The notes beneath the pieces were generated by a model. The model was not told the origin of the DNA. It saw only the letters and a list, made by a program, of their open reading frames with translations, and made no database searches. From the NCBI GenBank assembly GCA_029948255.1, contig JALIZF010001914.1, positions 310,001 through 374,000 of the forward strand: DNA of 64,000 bases. Direction: 5' to 3'. Shown piece after piece: positions 1 to 12,000 of the stretch (within the stretch, counting starts at the first letter, position 1; every line of letters begins with the position of its first letter). The position numbers were made by a program, and so were the translations under genes. The DNA is from Telmatactis stephensoni (taxonomy: Eukaryota > Cnidaria > Anthozoa > Actiniaria > Isophelliidae).

Positions 1-2423
1 TTCAGCTAAACCAACACAAATAGTGAGTTTGGGCTACCTGTATGTGGATCTGGGCCAAAGCAGGGAATTAGGCGAGAGCCAAGGTGAACCACTACGCCAC
101 CCTTTGACCACCTCACGGTGAAATCTTGCTCAATGTTAGCCTGGATGTGCACGTGGAATCCTAAAGGGGCTGCCACGGTCGTCACGCAACCTAAACAAAG
201 CCTTCATGAAGGAGAGCCTAGACACTAGTTTCTGTATGACAATCAAAGCATTTCCGGTATTCTTTTGACGTTGGCTTCCGATGAAAGGTTAACAGGTCAA
301 TCACGAATTTGATTCTTTCCATATCTGAACCCTTTGTATTAAAATACATTCATATGTGAATCTGTACTTGATTTTCGTGGCCGAACTGATTATATTTTGA
401 ACATGAGATATGAATTTATTGGCTTTACATGTTAACGTTGAAGAATCAAAACACTTTAGTGAGCTGGTGCGTCATCAAACGCTCTCAGTTTTGTAGTGTA
501 ATCTGAGACCTCAAAATGAATGTCAGACTTGTCGTCTTCCCGAGCCAACAGCCAATCACTACATGTCTTCAGGCGGCTACGAGCTTGAACCCTGGCACCC
601 ATCACTACAAACTGTCAAGGTACAGACCTACTTTCGTATTCGCAATCCCGAATTCGAGTGTTGTCCATGGCGCGTTGGTGTTAGTTACTTTCATATTAAT
701 TCTGAACAAGTTAGCAGAGATTTAACAAAGTTCTAACCGAAGGGCTACTGGTATGGATTCCTTGCTTTCTCGGTCACAGGACACGACTACCCCTTCAGCA
801 CCAAAGGTGAGCGCTCAGGAATTTTTACGTCTTTAGGTAGACATGTCTTGGGATACACAAATCACTCTTTGACTTGTTTAATGAATTCTTAATCAGTGAA
901 GGTAAAGAATCCTAAACAGGAATGCTAGTTTAGAAGGCTGTAAACTCAGCCAAGCTTGTTATTGGGCAACGATAAAATAAGAGTTGTGTGGAATCTGACA
1001 CCCAAGTTGTTATTCTATTCAGTCGACTTGGTTAGGGTTTCTGACAAGTAACGCCACTTCACTTTCGATTTCAGAATTGTTTTACCCTGGGTTCCAGAGG
1101 GATGTTTCCTGTCTTCCTGAAATACTAAGCGCAAAGCGCGAGCAGAGAGACAGAGACAGAGATTTCTTTGGTACGGCCCTGGTAGAACTGTTTTTGAATT
1201 TTTTAGAAAGATGCAATGTAATATTTTTGAGAAAAACTTTATGACGCCGGGATTTGAGTGAAATCTAATGATTTTCAGGATTTATCACTACAATTGAGAC
1301 ATGGGTACATTTTACCAGTTTTCAGGGAAGGCATCTAGTTGGAACATAAATCAATGACGATTTCGTGCTGTCTTTTTAGTTTTCACTGATTGATTTGTGT
1401 TTTGTGTTGGCTTCATGTTTTACTTTATTTAATTCATATCATGTTTCATCCTAATGGAATTAGAAAGTATGTCATGATTGCGGACATTGCGTAGATTTGT
1501 CCCATGGTTACCCATGCAACATGGAATTACCGAGTTGTTCTGCCTCTTCACTTTACAAATCAAGGAAACATATACGCTGAAATATTCTTGTTCAGTTTAG
1601 TTGTTTTGGAGTGTTCTTTGTCATGAGGGACGTCCACAATTTATGATTATAAAATGCCGCTATCCCACCATGTTTTTTGCAGAAATCCCGATTTTTAATA
1701 GAAATCCCGATCCCGTCGAATTTTCAGTTTAGACCATCATTCTTTGTTATAGTTAACAGTGGGTAACACACCGGAAACTACGCATTTGGATAGTCCATTT
1801 TTGTATATTTAACTAATGGACCTCGTTTCGTGGTTTCTTTAGGGCTCTTAGCGTTATTATTTGTGTGGAAAATTGCGCGCAGAATTGTTCGAAGTTTGTT
1901 ATTCACTTGCAAGTCGCCGTCTTGTATCTAGCAGCTATCCCTCAAGACTCCCGTACCCCGATCCGGTCTCAAAATCACGAAATTCCGCTCCCACGTGACT
2001 AAAATTCTCGATTCGATCCTGCTTGTATTTTGGCTTGCATCCCGAATCTCGCCTCCCAAAACAGCCAGATCCCGCATCCCGCCGAACCTATTTTGACCCT
2101 CTGTCGTATTCTTAGAGCTGGACCTCTATTAAGCGACTACTCCTCTAGAGAACAGACACAGGTACGTGGTCGCTTAATAGATGTATGAACACCTTCTTCA
2201 GGACTTGCACATATCGCCAATATTGGACAACCAGTCGCTTAAAAGGGGTTCAACCCAACATTTGTTGCGTGGTGTCAAGAAGATATCTCTCTGACACTTA
2301 AAGTTCTTGACTGTTGATTCAAATGCGGTATAGAGAAATAGGTGATTAGGTTCTAACGTTTATGTACCATGCTCATGCATACGGTGAATAAATGAAGGTA
2401 ACTGTTAATTTCATGGTGTTCTG
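1..2423. other. Non-coding stretch, degenerate repeats
   Basis: No open frame here looks like an exon. The stretch around 1675-2100 repeats short variants of a 'atcccgat' motif, which looks like an old degenerate repeat. At 2130-2178 an inverted pair (ctattaagcgactac and gtggtcgcttaatag) could fold into a hairpin and is probably the end of a small palindromic transposon. The first 110 bases read on the minus strand contain a tRNA A-box-like string but no clear B box. Nothing else is supported. Confidence 0.4.
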
Positions 2424-2819
2424 CAGCGGCGGATCTGGACCTTTTGCAAGGATGGGCACCATTTTACAAAACACGTTGGCGGGGACGTAACTTCCTCAAA
2501 CCTCCCTTCTAAAGTAGCTTCGCAGGGATTTATATTAGCAAGCCATTAAATTCTGAGGGGCTAAAACAACGTATATTATATGATTAGCCTTTTTGAGCTA
2601 AGGCGCGTCAATTCGATGAACAATTATGATAAAACCAAGAACAACAAACATTTAGAAAGTAAAGCTTTGGGAAAGTATATTGTCCTACACGTTTAGACAG
2701 AAGAGAGAGAGTGAGAGAGATCTGAGAAAGAAAGAAGAAAGAAAAAGTAAGTAGGGCCCAACTGAAAAGGGAGGGCACCGACCTCCCAGGCCCACCCTTG
2801 GATCACCCTTGCGCCGCTG
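2424..2819. mobile_element. Non-autonomous hAT-like element
   Basis: The segment begins with cagcggcggatctggac and ends with the reverse complement of cagcggcg, giving an 8-bp terminal inverted repeat of the CAG...CTG type common in hAT transposons. The 5 bases TTCTG occur immediately before and immediately after it. hAT insertions normally duplicate 8 bp, so the superfamily call is tentative. No transposase frame is present; it would need enzyme supplied in trans. A purine-rich GA tract lies near its right end (2702-2745). Confidence 0.45.
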
Positions 2820-2904
2820 TTCTGGTCAGAAAGGTAGCGTGGGGAGGGGAAACAAGCAGCGAAGCTTGCAGCCTAGCTACACATTTTCTTCTAAATTGAC
2901 TGAC

Positions 2905-2908
2905 TAAC

Positions 2909-2995
<87 letters not shown>

Positions 2996-3006
2996 CTGAT
3001 TGATTG
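2905..3006. repeat. (GATT)n microsatellite
   Basis: About 24 nearly perfect copies of a 4-base ATTG/GATT unit, with two point interruptions (gactgattg). A short relic of the same unit (gattgattg) recurs at 3124-3134. The open frame read through it on the minus strand, a run of SINQ repeats, is an artefact of the repeat. Confidence 0.95.
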
Positions 3007-4414
3007 CAAAGGCTATATCGCTAGTCCGCCACAGCAATGCTTTCGTAGTTCTTTTGTTCGGTGTTGTTCAATTGAGTTAACAGTCCCAGAATGCATTGCT
3101 GCAGCAGACTAGTGATATAATCTATGATTGATTGATTTTGTAGCGTATTAAAGTTATAACAACAAGTGATAATGGAATTGAGGTCATGCTTGAAACAGAG
3201 CGGTCACCATCAGAGGAAGCTGCTTACAACAAGGTAAGACCATATCTGTCGGCTCTTCGACTGCTTCTACGCGGCCAGAGTACGTAACGTGATATAATCG
3301 TTGTCGTAGAGAGAGCCCCTATCACCCATATAATTTTCAAACTCACTTCTTGTTGGAGAGCATAGTGAAGATCTTTTAACCTGTTTTTTCCTAGACCCGT
3401 ATTTTCTGATATAAAGGAATCAAATTTCAAAATGCAAAAGGGGTCAACACTGCCAACTTCTCATGGCTTTTACAAAAAGAGGTCTTCAGTTTGATAGCTG
3501 GAGTTTTCACTAAACAACAGGTTTTACCAATGGAAATAATTTACAAAAGGAAAAATTCAAGTATCTTAAATTATCTTGTTTTTGTATAATAAATGATGAC
3601 TCCTTTTACGTCATCCAATTTCCATTTTGATATTTGAAACCCTTATATCTCAGAAAATATGGGTCTAGCAAAAACAGGATAAAAACATATGGGTGATAGG
3701 CACTTTAAGCAGCCGGTGATTATAGGCAACACCATCATAGGACAGTTTATGGCATGTGAGCCGCGGCACGTGACAGCACGAATTTCGATTTTTTCCTAAC
3801 AATAGATAACACAGTCCTTTCACGGGAAAACTTACATAGCATGCACTCAGTTGGTGTAATGTATTCAAAAAATCGATTGTTTTCTATTGTCTTTCGTTCT
3901 GTTTTATGTGTATTGTATTATATCTTTATGAATATATTACATCAACTGCGTGCCCGTCGTTTCACACTGAGTACAAACTACTGCTATAGTGGTCGTTTAC
4001 GAAAAAAAACCCTAAAAACGAAATGACTTGGTACACAAATTTAACATTTTGATATGATTTCTACTTCATCACAGGGGTCACGTAATGTGTCACGTTTTCC
4101 ATTTTGCGGTGCCGCGGTCAATTTGAACCAGTTATTTGTGTATTTCTCTGGGGTGGGGGTGGGGAAAAGGGTAGGGGGGCCTCTCCTTCCTTTTTCCATT
4201 TCCCTTTCCCCTCCTTCTTCACAAGAGATTCTGTAGGTAGGCATTTCTTTCATTTGTTGAAATGGCGAAATTTTAATGTTGCAAAATATTTCTATCGATT
4301 GTTATGTGAAAAGTACTAAAGTTTCGAAAACTCGCAAAAGTCAAGTGTCGCGAAATAGCAACATCAAAACTCAAGGGAAAGAGTAGGCACTCAGTAGACC
4401 TAACGTCGGTTTAA

Positions 4415-4978
4415 CAGATATTTGTTCATGACTACCCTAACACTAAATTCTTTGTTTTGAAGGAAACGTCGGAGTCTCTAACCCCTGGTCCAACTTTGCG
4501 TCCAACTGATTCTGACATCGATGGATATTTTGAGACAGAAATCGAAGACAAAAATGCAAGTTTCGTCATTTCTGATGAAGAGTGGGAGTCGATTAAACCT
4601 CGTAACATGCCTTCTGGTGGCAGACTTCTTACTGGACCCTGGTCACACGTTTTATCACAACACCTGAAAGAATCCAACCCTTATTGTTGCTTTGCGTTTC
4701 ACTACAATCGCCTAAAAACGGAAAATTCCAGGAAAAGAATGGCTCCGTTTTTTAAAGGAATCGGCATTTGCAAGATAAAGGAATGTGGTGTGACGGTCAG
4801 GTTACTCATTCGAGGGATCAACGAAAAGAAACGATTGGTTGATGTGTCGTACAGTGGTAAAATTAGACATCAGGTAAATGCCCCTCCTCATAAAGGCGTG
4901 GCCAGATCTACCGAGTCACGTGGTGGTGGTATGATGTTGCTTGGACTGGCAAGAGATGCCATGGACACCAAGACCCAC
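4415..4978 (+). CDS. Possible exon of an unrecognised gene, transposase-accessory-like
   Basis: An open frame without a good initiator ATG runs from about 4415 to a stop at 4979. A likely acceptor (ttttgaag) ends at 4462, and a strong donor (catcag followed by gtaaat) follows position 4873, so the real exon may be about 4463-4873. The peptide contains a spaced pattern of CxF...CKIKECGV followed by VRLLIRG and VSYSGKIRH. This recalls a small cysteine-containing module I associate with uncharacterised cnidarian and transposon-related proteins, but I cannot name the family. No partner exons are evident on either side, so it may be a gene fragment. Function unknown. Confidence 0.4.
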
Positions 4979-4981
4979 TAA

Positions 4982-7900
4982 GTATTACTGCCAGGCAAAT
5001 TGATGGTTTCCTGAACACATACAAACTTGAAACTCATCTTTGTTATTTTGTAATGAGAGTAGTCCATCTTCTCTTCTCTGCTATTAGAGACTAAAATGAG
5101 AGACTAGTAGAAGAGAAGACACAAGTACATAACAAGAGGATATTATTACTAAGAGTAAGAACTGGGAAAGAGTGCAATGTGGTGAGAGGAAATGGCCAAG
5201 TAGAGAGAGATGGACAGAGGGCAGCAAACTAATAAAAGAACCTTTCTACCTTTAGGTAGTGGGTCACTGTCATAATTATTGTTGATATTTACACTAAAAG
5301 CATTGAGAACTTTTACATTTTACTCTTTTTCATGTAATTTTTTATATTTTATTACCATTATTCAATGTGTTTGAAAGTTAGGATTCCTTTCTAGAGCAAA
5401 AGTTAAGGATATATAAATCACTGTTTGATTTATTTATTCAAGTCTTAATTATGAATTAAAGGGAAGAAGGAAGAGAGGAAGGAAGGAAGGAAGGAAGAAA
5501 GGAGGAAAGAAACGAATGAAAGTACATAACAATTTTCATGCAGGTCCATCAAAGGGGTTTTGTAGTGCAGTTGTAATTGGAGTTTAACTAAAGTCTGTGA
5601 TAACTGTTCTTCTCAATACACAAATTTTGTGATTTGTCCACAGATGCCTTCAAACATCAGCCACACTGTTTTTATGCACATCTTTCATTATGAAGTCATT
5701 TCCACATCCTGTTGAATGAAAACATTTAACTTTATTTCTATATACAAATTAAATACAAGTAATGAGTAGGATATCCATGGTATATTACAACAAACCATTG
5801 TATAACTATCTTATCTCACACCATAGAAAATACAACCACAATGTCTTATGGGAAGAGACAGTTGAATACTGCTGAATATACAATGGCTTTCCTGCTTTCT
5901 GATTGGCTGTATTATATAGTATACTGTAACATGCTTTAAACTTGAGTTTGCAAAATTTCTTTACTTCTGTGTTATAATCCCCCTGTCTTATCCAAGCATA
6001 GCCCTTAGAGGTGTGTGTGCAGTTGGGGGACCCATTCTTGATTGTGTGACCAGGGAAAGCTTTATCTCAACTAAAGTAGAACAAACCTCTTAGCACTTAG
6101 CAACCACAATCTTGTTTCACATTATCAACTGTTCCTTGTTGCTGCTTCCTATAATCCAATTTCTGTGGCTTAGTTATTATAAACATGATCTTTATAGCTG
6201 CATATATTAATATTGCCTTACATATCAATACAGTGTTTTTCATCTCACTGTTTAATAGTTGATGTCAACTAAATTAGATATTAAGTTATTTACTATTTTA
6301 GGTGACATCACCTAAATTTGAATTCACATGAAAACAATTTGTTTCTTCCAGGGGAGTAATAAGGTAGAATGTCTTGTTTCTGCGTTGTTTCTCTTGTAAA
6401 TGTTTGCTCATCAATATTATTAGTGGAGTCTCCCTGATTTGCTTGACCACTGCTTTGGCCAGCTTTTACTATATTTGTAGGTGACATTACCTAAATAAGT
6501 AATGCACCTATCAATGGTTTGCTCCGGGATTTGGTGGAAGAGGGAGGGGTGGGTAACCCACAGGAATTTGACTTCACGAAACTCTACCTTACTAATCTAT
6601 TCCATGAATCAGTCACTTATCTTATTTAGTAACATTTATTTGGTTTTATTTATATTTTGTAATTTGACTTTGCTCACTGTCATCACTGCCTTACATAATG
6701 TTAAGAAAAACTTTTTCTAAGAATAAGGGCATCTAAATTCCATAAGCCTAGGGGTTTCTCTTGGATCTCCTCGCCATTTTTATTTTTGTGTGTGTTTTCT
6801 TACCTTGATGATTTTTTTTAATGGCAAATAAAAAAGTCAAAAAACTCTAAATACAAAACTTACCTTTTATTTTCTACACACGAACGCTGGAATTCTTCTA
6901 ACTCTTTTGTACATTTAGATCTGTCTCCATTATTTCGCTCCAAGCAGAGTTTTAATGACGTTCGCGGGTAAAGGAGTTAACGTTCAGATTTGTTTTAAAC
7001 TTCACATGGGCAAACTACATTGTATTGGTGTTCAAAATTATTAATAAAAAAGGGGGGGTACGGGCTTCGTTTTTTCGTAAATCACTTGACAAGCAGGGTA
7101 TGTTTTGTAAAAATTCGCACGTGTTATGCGAAACATAATACTGCTCAATAACACCTCATTTATTGAACTTCAAAATTAAAAATCGCTAGAAAAAGATATG
7201 GATCTCAACTACAATTGTCGCTTGACATTTTGGATATGAATTGGTGCTTTAAAGAGACTATCGGAGATAATTATGAGCTTTTAAATCGGCGCGTTGCAGT
7301 CATTTTCGAACTCGTTTACATCTCGATTTTTTTGGTAAACTTGATCTCATTCAAAACTCAACGTTCAGTTTTTTTTTGTTTCAACATATATTGTAGAGAA
7401 TGTCAATAGCTTCATTTCCAAAACAAAAAAAAGGGGGGCAACGGGCTTAGTTTTCGAAATATTTCACGCTTTTCACGTCAAAATCCGGCAATCCGCTCGC
7501 CATCTTGAAAACCGAGTGGAGACTGGGTTTCGTGGGTTCCTTTTTTGTCTTTTTTTCTTTCTTTTTTCTGCGCTTTTTCACTCCAAATATTTTTTTTTTA
7601 CCATGAATTTCCATTATTTTAATTTTTTCTACAAACTTGAACAATTTTTTCTTCAAAAAAAAAAAAAAAGAAATTATCGAAAAAAATATTGTTTTACGGC
7701 CGCCATCTTGGATTTTGTTGAGCGCGCGCGCTAGCCTGCGCAGTAAAAGTGCGCGTGAACAATGCCCGCGAACGTCTTTAAAGGCTCATAATGACAAAGT
7801 GATGTAAGACGCACTTCCCCTTCGTCCGCCATTATTTTCCCGAAATGCATTGAGCACCTAGGCACAGGAAGCCCAAATCATAAGATCAAGGGCTTTGATA

Positions 7901-8257
7901 AAAAGGGAAAACAACTTTAATTCCTGAGGCTTCTAATGCCGTTGAGAATGATTTAGAATTTCTGTGCGATAATTTCATTACTATTGAGCTTTTAGAGAAT
8001 GAATAAAAAATCCTATATAATTTTGGGCTTCCTGTGTAATTGTTGCATAAGGCACAAATCTGTGCTTTGATAGTAGCAATATTAGGCTATATGAGAAATT
8101 TTCAAGTCATTTCTTTCAAATAACTTCATTCTGATTAATATTTTGGTCTAAACTATGGTATATTTTTTTTAGTTAAGGTACTTAGGACATTATCATTTCG
8201 GTTCTTTACTGAAGATTGCAATCTTGTTCCTAATTTCCGAAGGGCGAGGGAATGACA
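4982..8257. other. Intergenic, AT-rich, low-complexity
   Basis: No supported gene. A GGAA tract lies at 5463-5500. Two near-palindromes of 18-19 bases, built on taggtgacat(c/t)acctaaat, sit at 6299 and 6478, about 180 bp apart, and may be ends of a small element. Two related A-run/G-run junctions (aaaaaggggggg then acgggctt) occur at 7046-7070 and 7425-7450. At 7695-7750 there is ccgccatcttgg (YY1-like) beside an alternating GC run and ctgcgcag, which could be a promoter, but no transcript can be assigned to it. Confidence 0.4.
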
Positions 8258-8270
8258 CTGCGCATGCGTA
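8258..8270. promoter_or_regulatory. NRF1-like site, probable LIS1 core promoter
   Basis: The string ctgcgcatgcgta matches the palindromic NRF1 consensus (GCGCATGCGC-type), a known core-promoter element of animal housekeeping genes. It sits about 170 bases upstream of a good splice donor at 8441/8442 (actcaag then gtaatt), which would end a non-coding first exon of LIS1. The second 5' exon would begin near 8891 after tttttccag and carry the start codon. The promoter call is inferred from motif and position. Confidence 0.5.
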
Positions 8271-9032
8271 TGTGGGATCGCCGTGCATGCTGGGTTGGCC
8301 GTTTTTCCAAGTGCTTGAAATAGAGCGGTGTTTGAGGTTAAACCTGGCCTAGTGGCCGACACTTTTTCGACTTTTTCATCCCTTTTATTGGATCGTGGAA
8401 CAGTTCTCTTTAATGAAGAGGAACCTCCGTTAGCACTCAAGGTAATTCTATTCTTTTTTCTCCTTTCTCACTGTGTCGAGACCTCAAATCGGCTTGACTT
8501 TCGCCTAGAGTAGAAGAAAAATGTAGGTATATGTGGATGGGTGGGTAGAGCTCTCGTCTTGTGAAATATGCGAGATATCATGAGAGATACTACAATTTAT
8601 GGCCTTTTGGATTGAAAAGAGAAGGATCAGATATTGAACGTTTGTAACTACGTGATTCACGACTGTTCTTAGCCATCGTTCACGCTATCAAGGGTTTCCA
8701 ATGAGCCTGTTCGTTTCTCCGTCTGGAAATCGCTCCAGCTAGTATCCAGCCTTATAAATCAATTTATTGGAAAAAATCTAAGGGTGTCTAATGCAAATAA
8801 ACTCATTTTCATTACCTCAGAAGACTATGATAAGTCCAAGAGAAGGCTGACAACGTCGCTTAATCATATTTTCATTTTTTACTTTTCCAGATTTCTCAAA
8901 TCGGTGAGAGTAGTATTTCAGATGATCCCGATGTAAATGCTGACAAGACATGAATATTGTAGAATCTCTGTTCTACATTAATGATCTTCTTTAAAGAATT
9001 ACTCGTTTTACGGACAAATAGAGACGATAGCC

Positions 9033-12000
9033 ATGGTCCTTACTCCCAAACAAAAAGAAGAATTGTAAGTGTTGTACAGACTTGTACATGGTCTGTGATT
9101 ACTGATGACTACGTTGTTTGTGTTTTCCTGTAGATTAACTTTACAAATTATTATTATCTTAAATGAGAATCATAACATTGAATGTGTTTGCTTGTGAACC
9201 CCTAGATTGTACGTTTTTGTGCACTTGCTATATTGGTCTATCGATTATATGTAAATTCAGAATACCTGGCTGCTAGATTTGCAGGATAAATTAGTTTAAT
9301 CTTTGATATTGATCGCTAGCATGTAACACTTACCAACCTTTGGTTTTCCTATGTAAACTCCTATGTCATCATATCAGAATTCTTTATGTTAGCATGATGA
9401 GATCACAGTGGAAATATTTCTGTGCTCTTCTTATATCCACTTGTCAATCTTATCCCCTTCCTGTTTGCAGAAACAAAGCTATAGCTGATTATCTGCAACA
9501 GTGTGGATTTGAGGATACTCTTAATGCCTTCAAGCAAGATGCAAAAATGGTCAGTATACATACTATGTGCTTTAATCTATATTAACAATCATTATGTTCA
9601 TGTTGTGTATCTTTAAGTGTTTAATCCACTGATTAGTTGTTTGTCATCTGTAAGACTGATAAAGGGATGTTCCACTGTGGTGGTACTGGCCTACATGGGT
9701 GTATACATTTATATCATTTTAACATACCAGTAGAAGCTTTTCAAAATATCAGTGTTACACCTACACATACTTTGTAGTAGTGACACCTACAGTATATATA
9801 TCATTATACCTCTTAGATATTATGTTTTTGTTAATATATAATTTACATAATTTTTTTTCTATCAAGTCAAAGTATTTTTAACTGATATCTGTCAATGATA
9901 TTGAAACTGTAAAATTCACTCACTGAATAATTAATTTTGCTATGACTGGAGAGTGTGCATAGTGCTTTGTTTATTTTGTAATATATTACTATTTATTTCA
10001 ATAAAACCAATTATTACTAATTGATAATTAACACACACTTGTAAAAACATAATCACTGTGCTATTTTTATAGTTTTGAGATACACTGTACCTTTTTAAAA
10101 AACCAAGCAATGGAAGACCATGAAAATATGGCTTGATTGTATTTGCTTTGTTTTTGGTACAAGTGTATTAATTTCAATTATTCATGTTTTATAATAAGGC
10201 TTAAGCCACAAGTATTTACTTTCACACTGTACATACACTTAGAGTAATAGTGAAATATGGGAAATTGTCCAATGAAAATATTGCTATTTTCAAAACAAAT
10301 ATATTAAAAGGCATTTTGTTGAAAAAATAATATCATTCTAATTATTATTTTTTCTTTCCCAGCCAGGGGAGCTTGAAGCAAAATATAATGGTTTACTAGA
10401 GAAAAAATGGACTTCAGTGATAAGACTGCAGAAAAAGGCAAGTGTTATTGCTATGATGATCATCAAAGTGCATAAATTATCCTATTGTGTGTTACCATAA
10501 TGTAATAAACCCCAAGCATGATGATGGTTTGACCCCCTTCTCTATACCAGAATCCATTTTAAGTAGCTTTTGTTCATTAATTAATTGTATTTGTGAACAT
10601 TCTCACAGGAATTTAAAATTAGAATGTGAAAGTTTTTTTGAAAAAAGGATTCTGGTATAGAGAGGGGGTCAACACATCATGATTCAGGCTTATTCACCAC
10701 AGATGTATTGTTATTCCAACATTGTAGTCAGACCAAACAGTTTTAATTTCTATCTTGCCTGTAGACCTTAATAACAGTGATTTCTAACATAATAATGAAG
10801 ATCTCTAAAGTTTGAACACTGACTGATCCTTCTTATTTTTACATTGTATTTGGCTTATTATGTTATATTTGTTGATTAAAATAATGTGAGCTTAATTACA
10901 CTGTAGGTGATGGACCTTGAGTCAAGGCTTTCAGAAGCTGAAAAAGAAGTTCGTACTGGTGGTGGTAAAGACACTTCTGTTTATAATGAGAAGAACATAC
11001 TTGTTGTATGCTCAAGTAATTCTTTTTAATAATATTGTTATTTTTTATTATTAGGACCAACTAAAAATAGATCACCCGAAGATTGGATACCCAGACCACC
11101 AGAGAGGTACTTAAAGTATTTAAAAGTGTTGTATATTTTCATTCAGGGGTTTCAATTGTAATCCCACCTACTTTGCCCCTTACCTTCAGTTATTACTGTA
11201 ACTAAACCTCACATCACAAGCAAAAATGAAACTGCAGCTGGCTATTATACCTAGGGCAGTCAGGCCCAAGTTATGTTTCGGTGTTTTGAGTTATGTTTCT
11301 ACTGTGCCTCTCTTTGCTAAAAGGGGCTAAAAGTCAAAAGAAACAAAAGTCTCTGGTTCCAGGGTAATCTCTTTTCCAAAATAATTATCATCTATAGCAT
11401 CCATAAGATAAGATAAGATAAGATAAGATAACTTACTTATTGTCAATAACACAGGGAGTGGTCACCCAATCTCCTTAGCGCAAGGCTCATGGTATAAAAA
11501 TTATACCATATCTAGCATTTAATGCTTGATAAATGAATGAAATAGATATTTGAAATAGATAAAACCCTAATGTATATATAGCTATAAATATATAAATATA
11601 TTCTCCAATCGTTGAGAATCATGCTATTCTGGCATTTGTCTATGTAGTGTTATACTTCTTATATAATCATGGTTTACTGTATTGTAGGTATTCCTTATCA
11701 AGTCATAGAAGTCCAGTTACCAAAGTTCTCTTCCATCCAATTTATAGGTAATATAAAAGACCTCTGTTGATAAATTAAAAATTTAATGCTTTACTCTTGT
11801 CTAATAACATTATGATATGACCATTAGTGTTATGGTGACGTCGTCAGAAGATGCCACTGTCAAAGTATGGGACTATGAAACTGGTGACTTTGAAAAGACA
11901 TTGAAAGGTCACACTGATGCTGTACAAGATGTAGCTTTTGATCACACTGGAAAATTTTTAGGTATTGCACTATTGCTGATTACCTGTATATATAGTATTG

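Noticed and set aside
2803..3009. Minus-strand frame of repeated SINQ residues
   Set aside because: Translation of the GATT microsatellite.
4041..4319. Three overlapping frames around a G-rich stretch
   Set aside because: Mutually overlapping, no splice support, low-complexity Pro/Gly/Ser composition.
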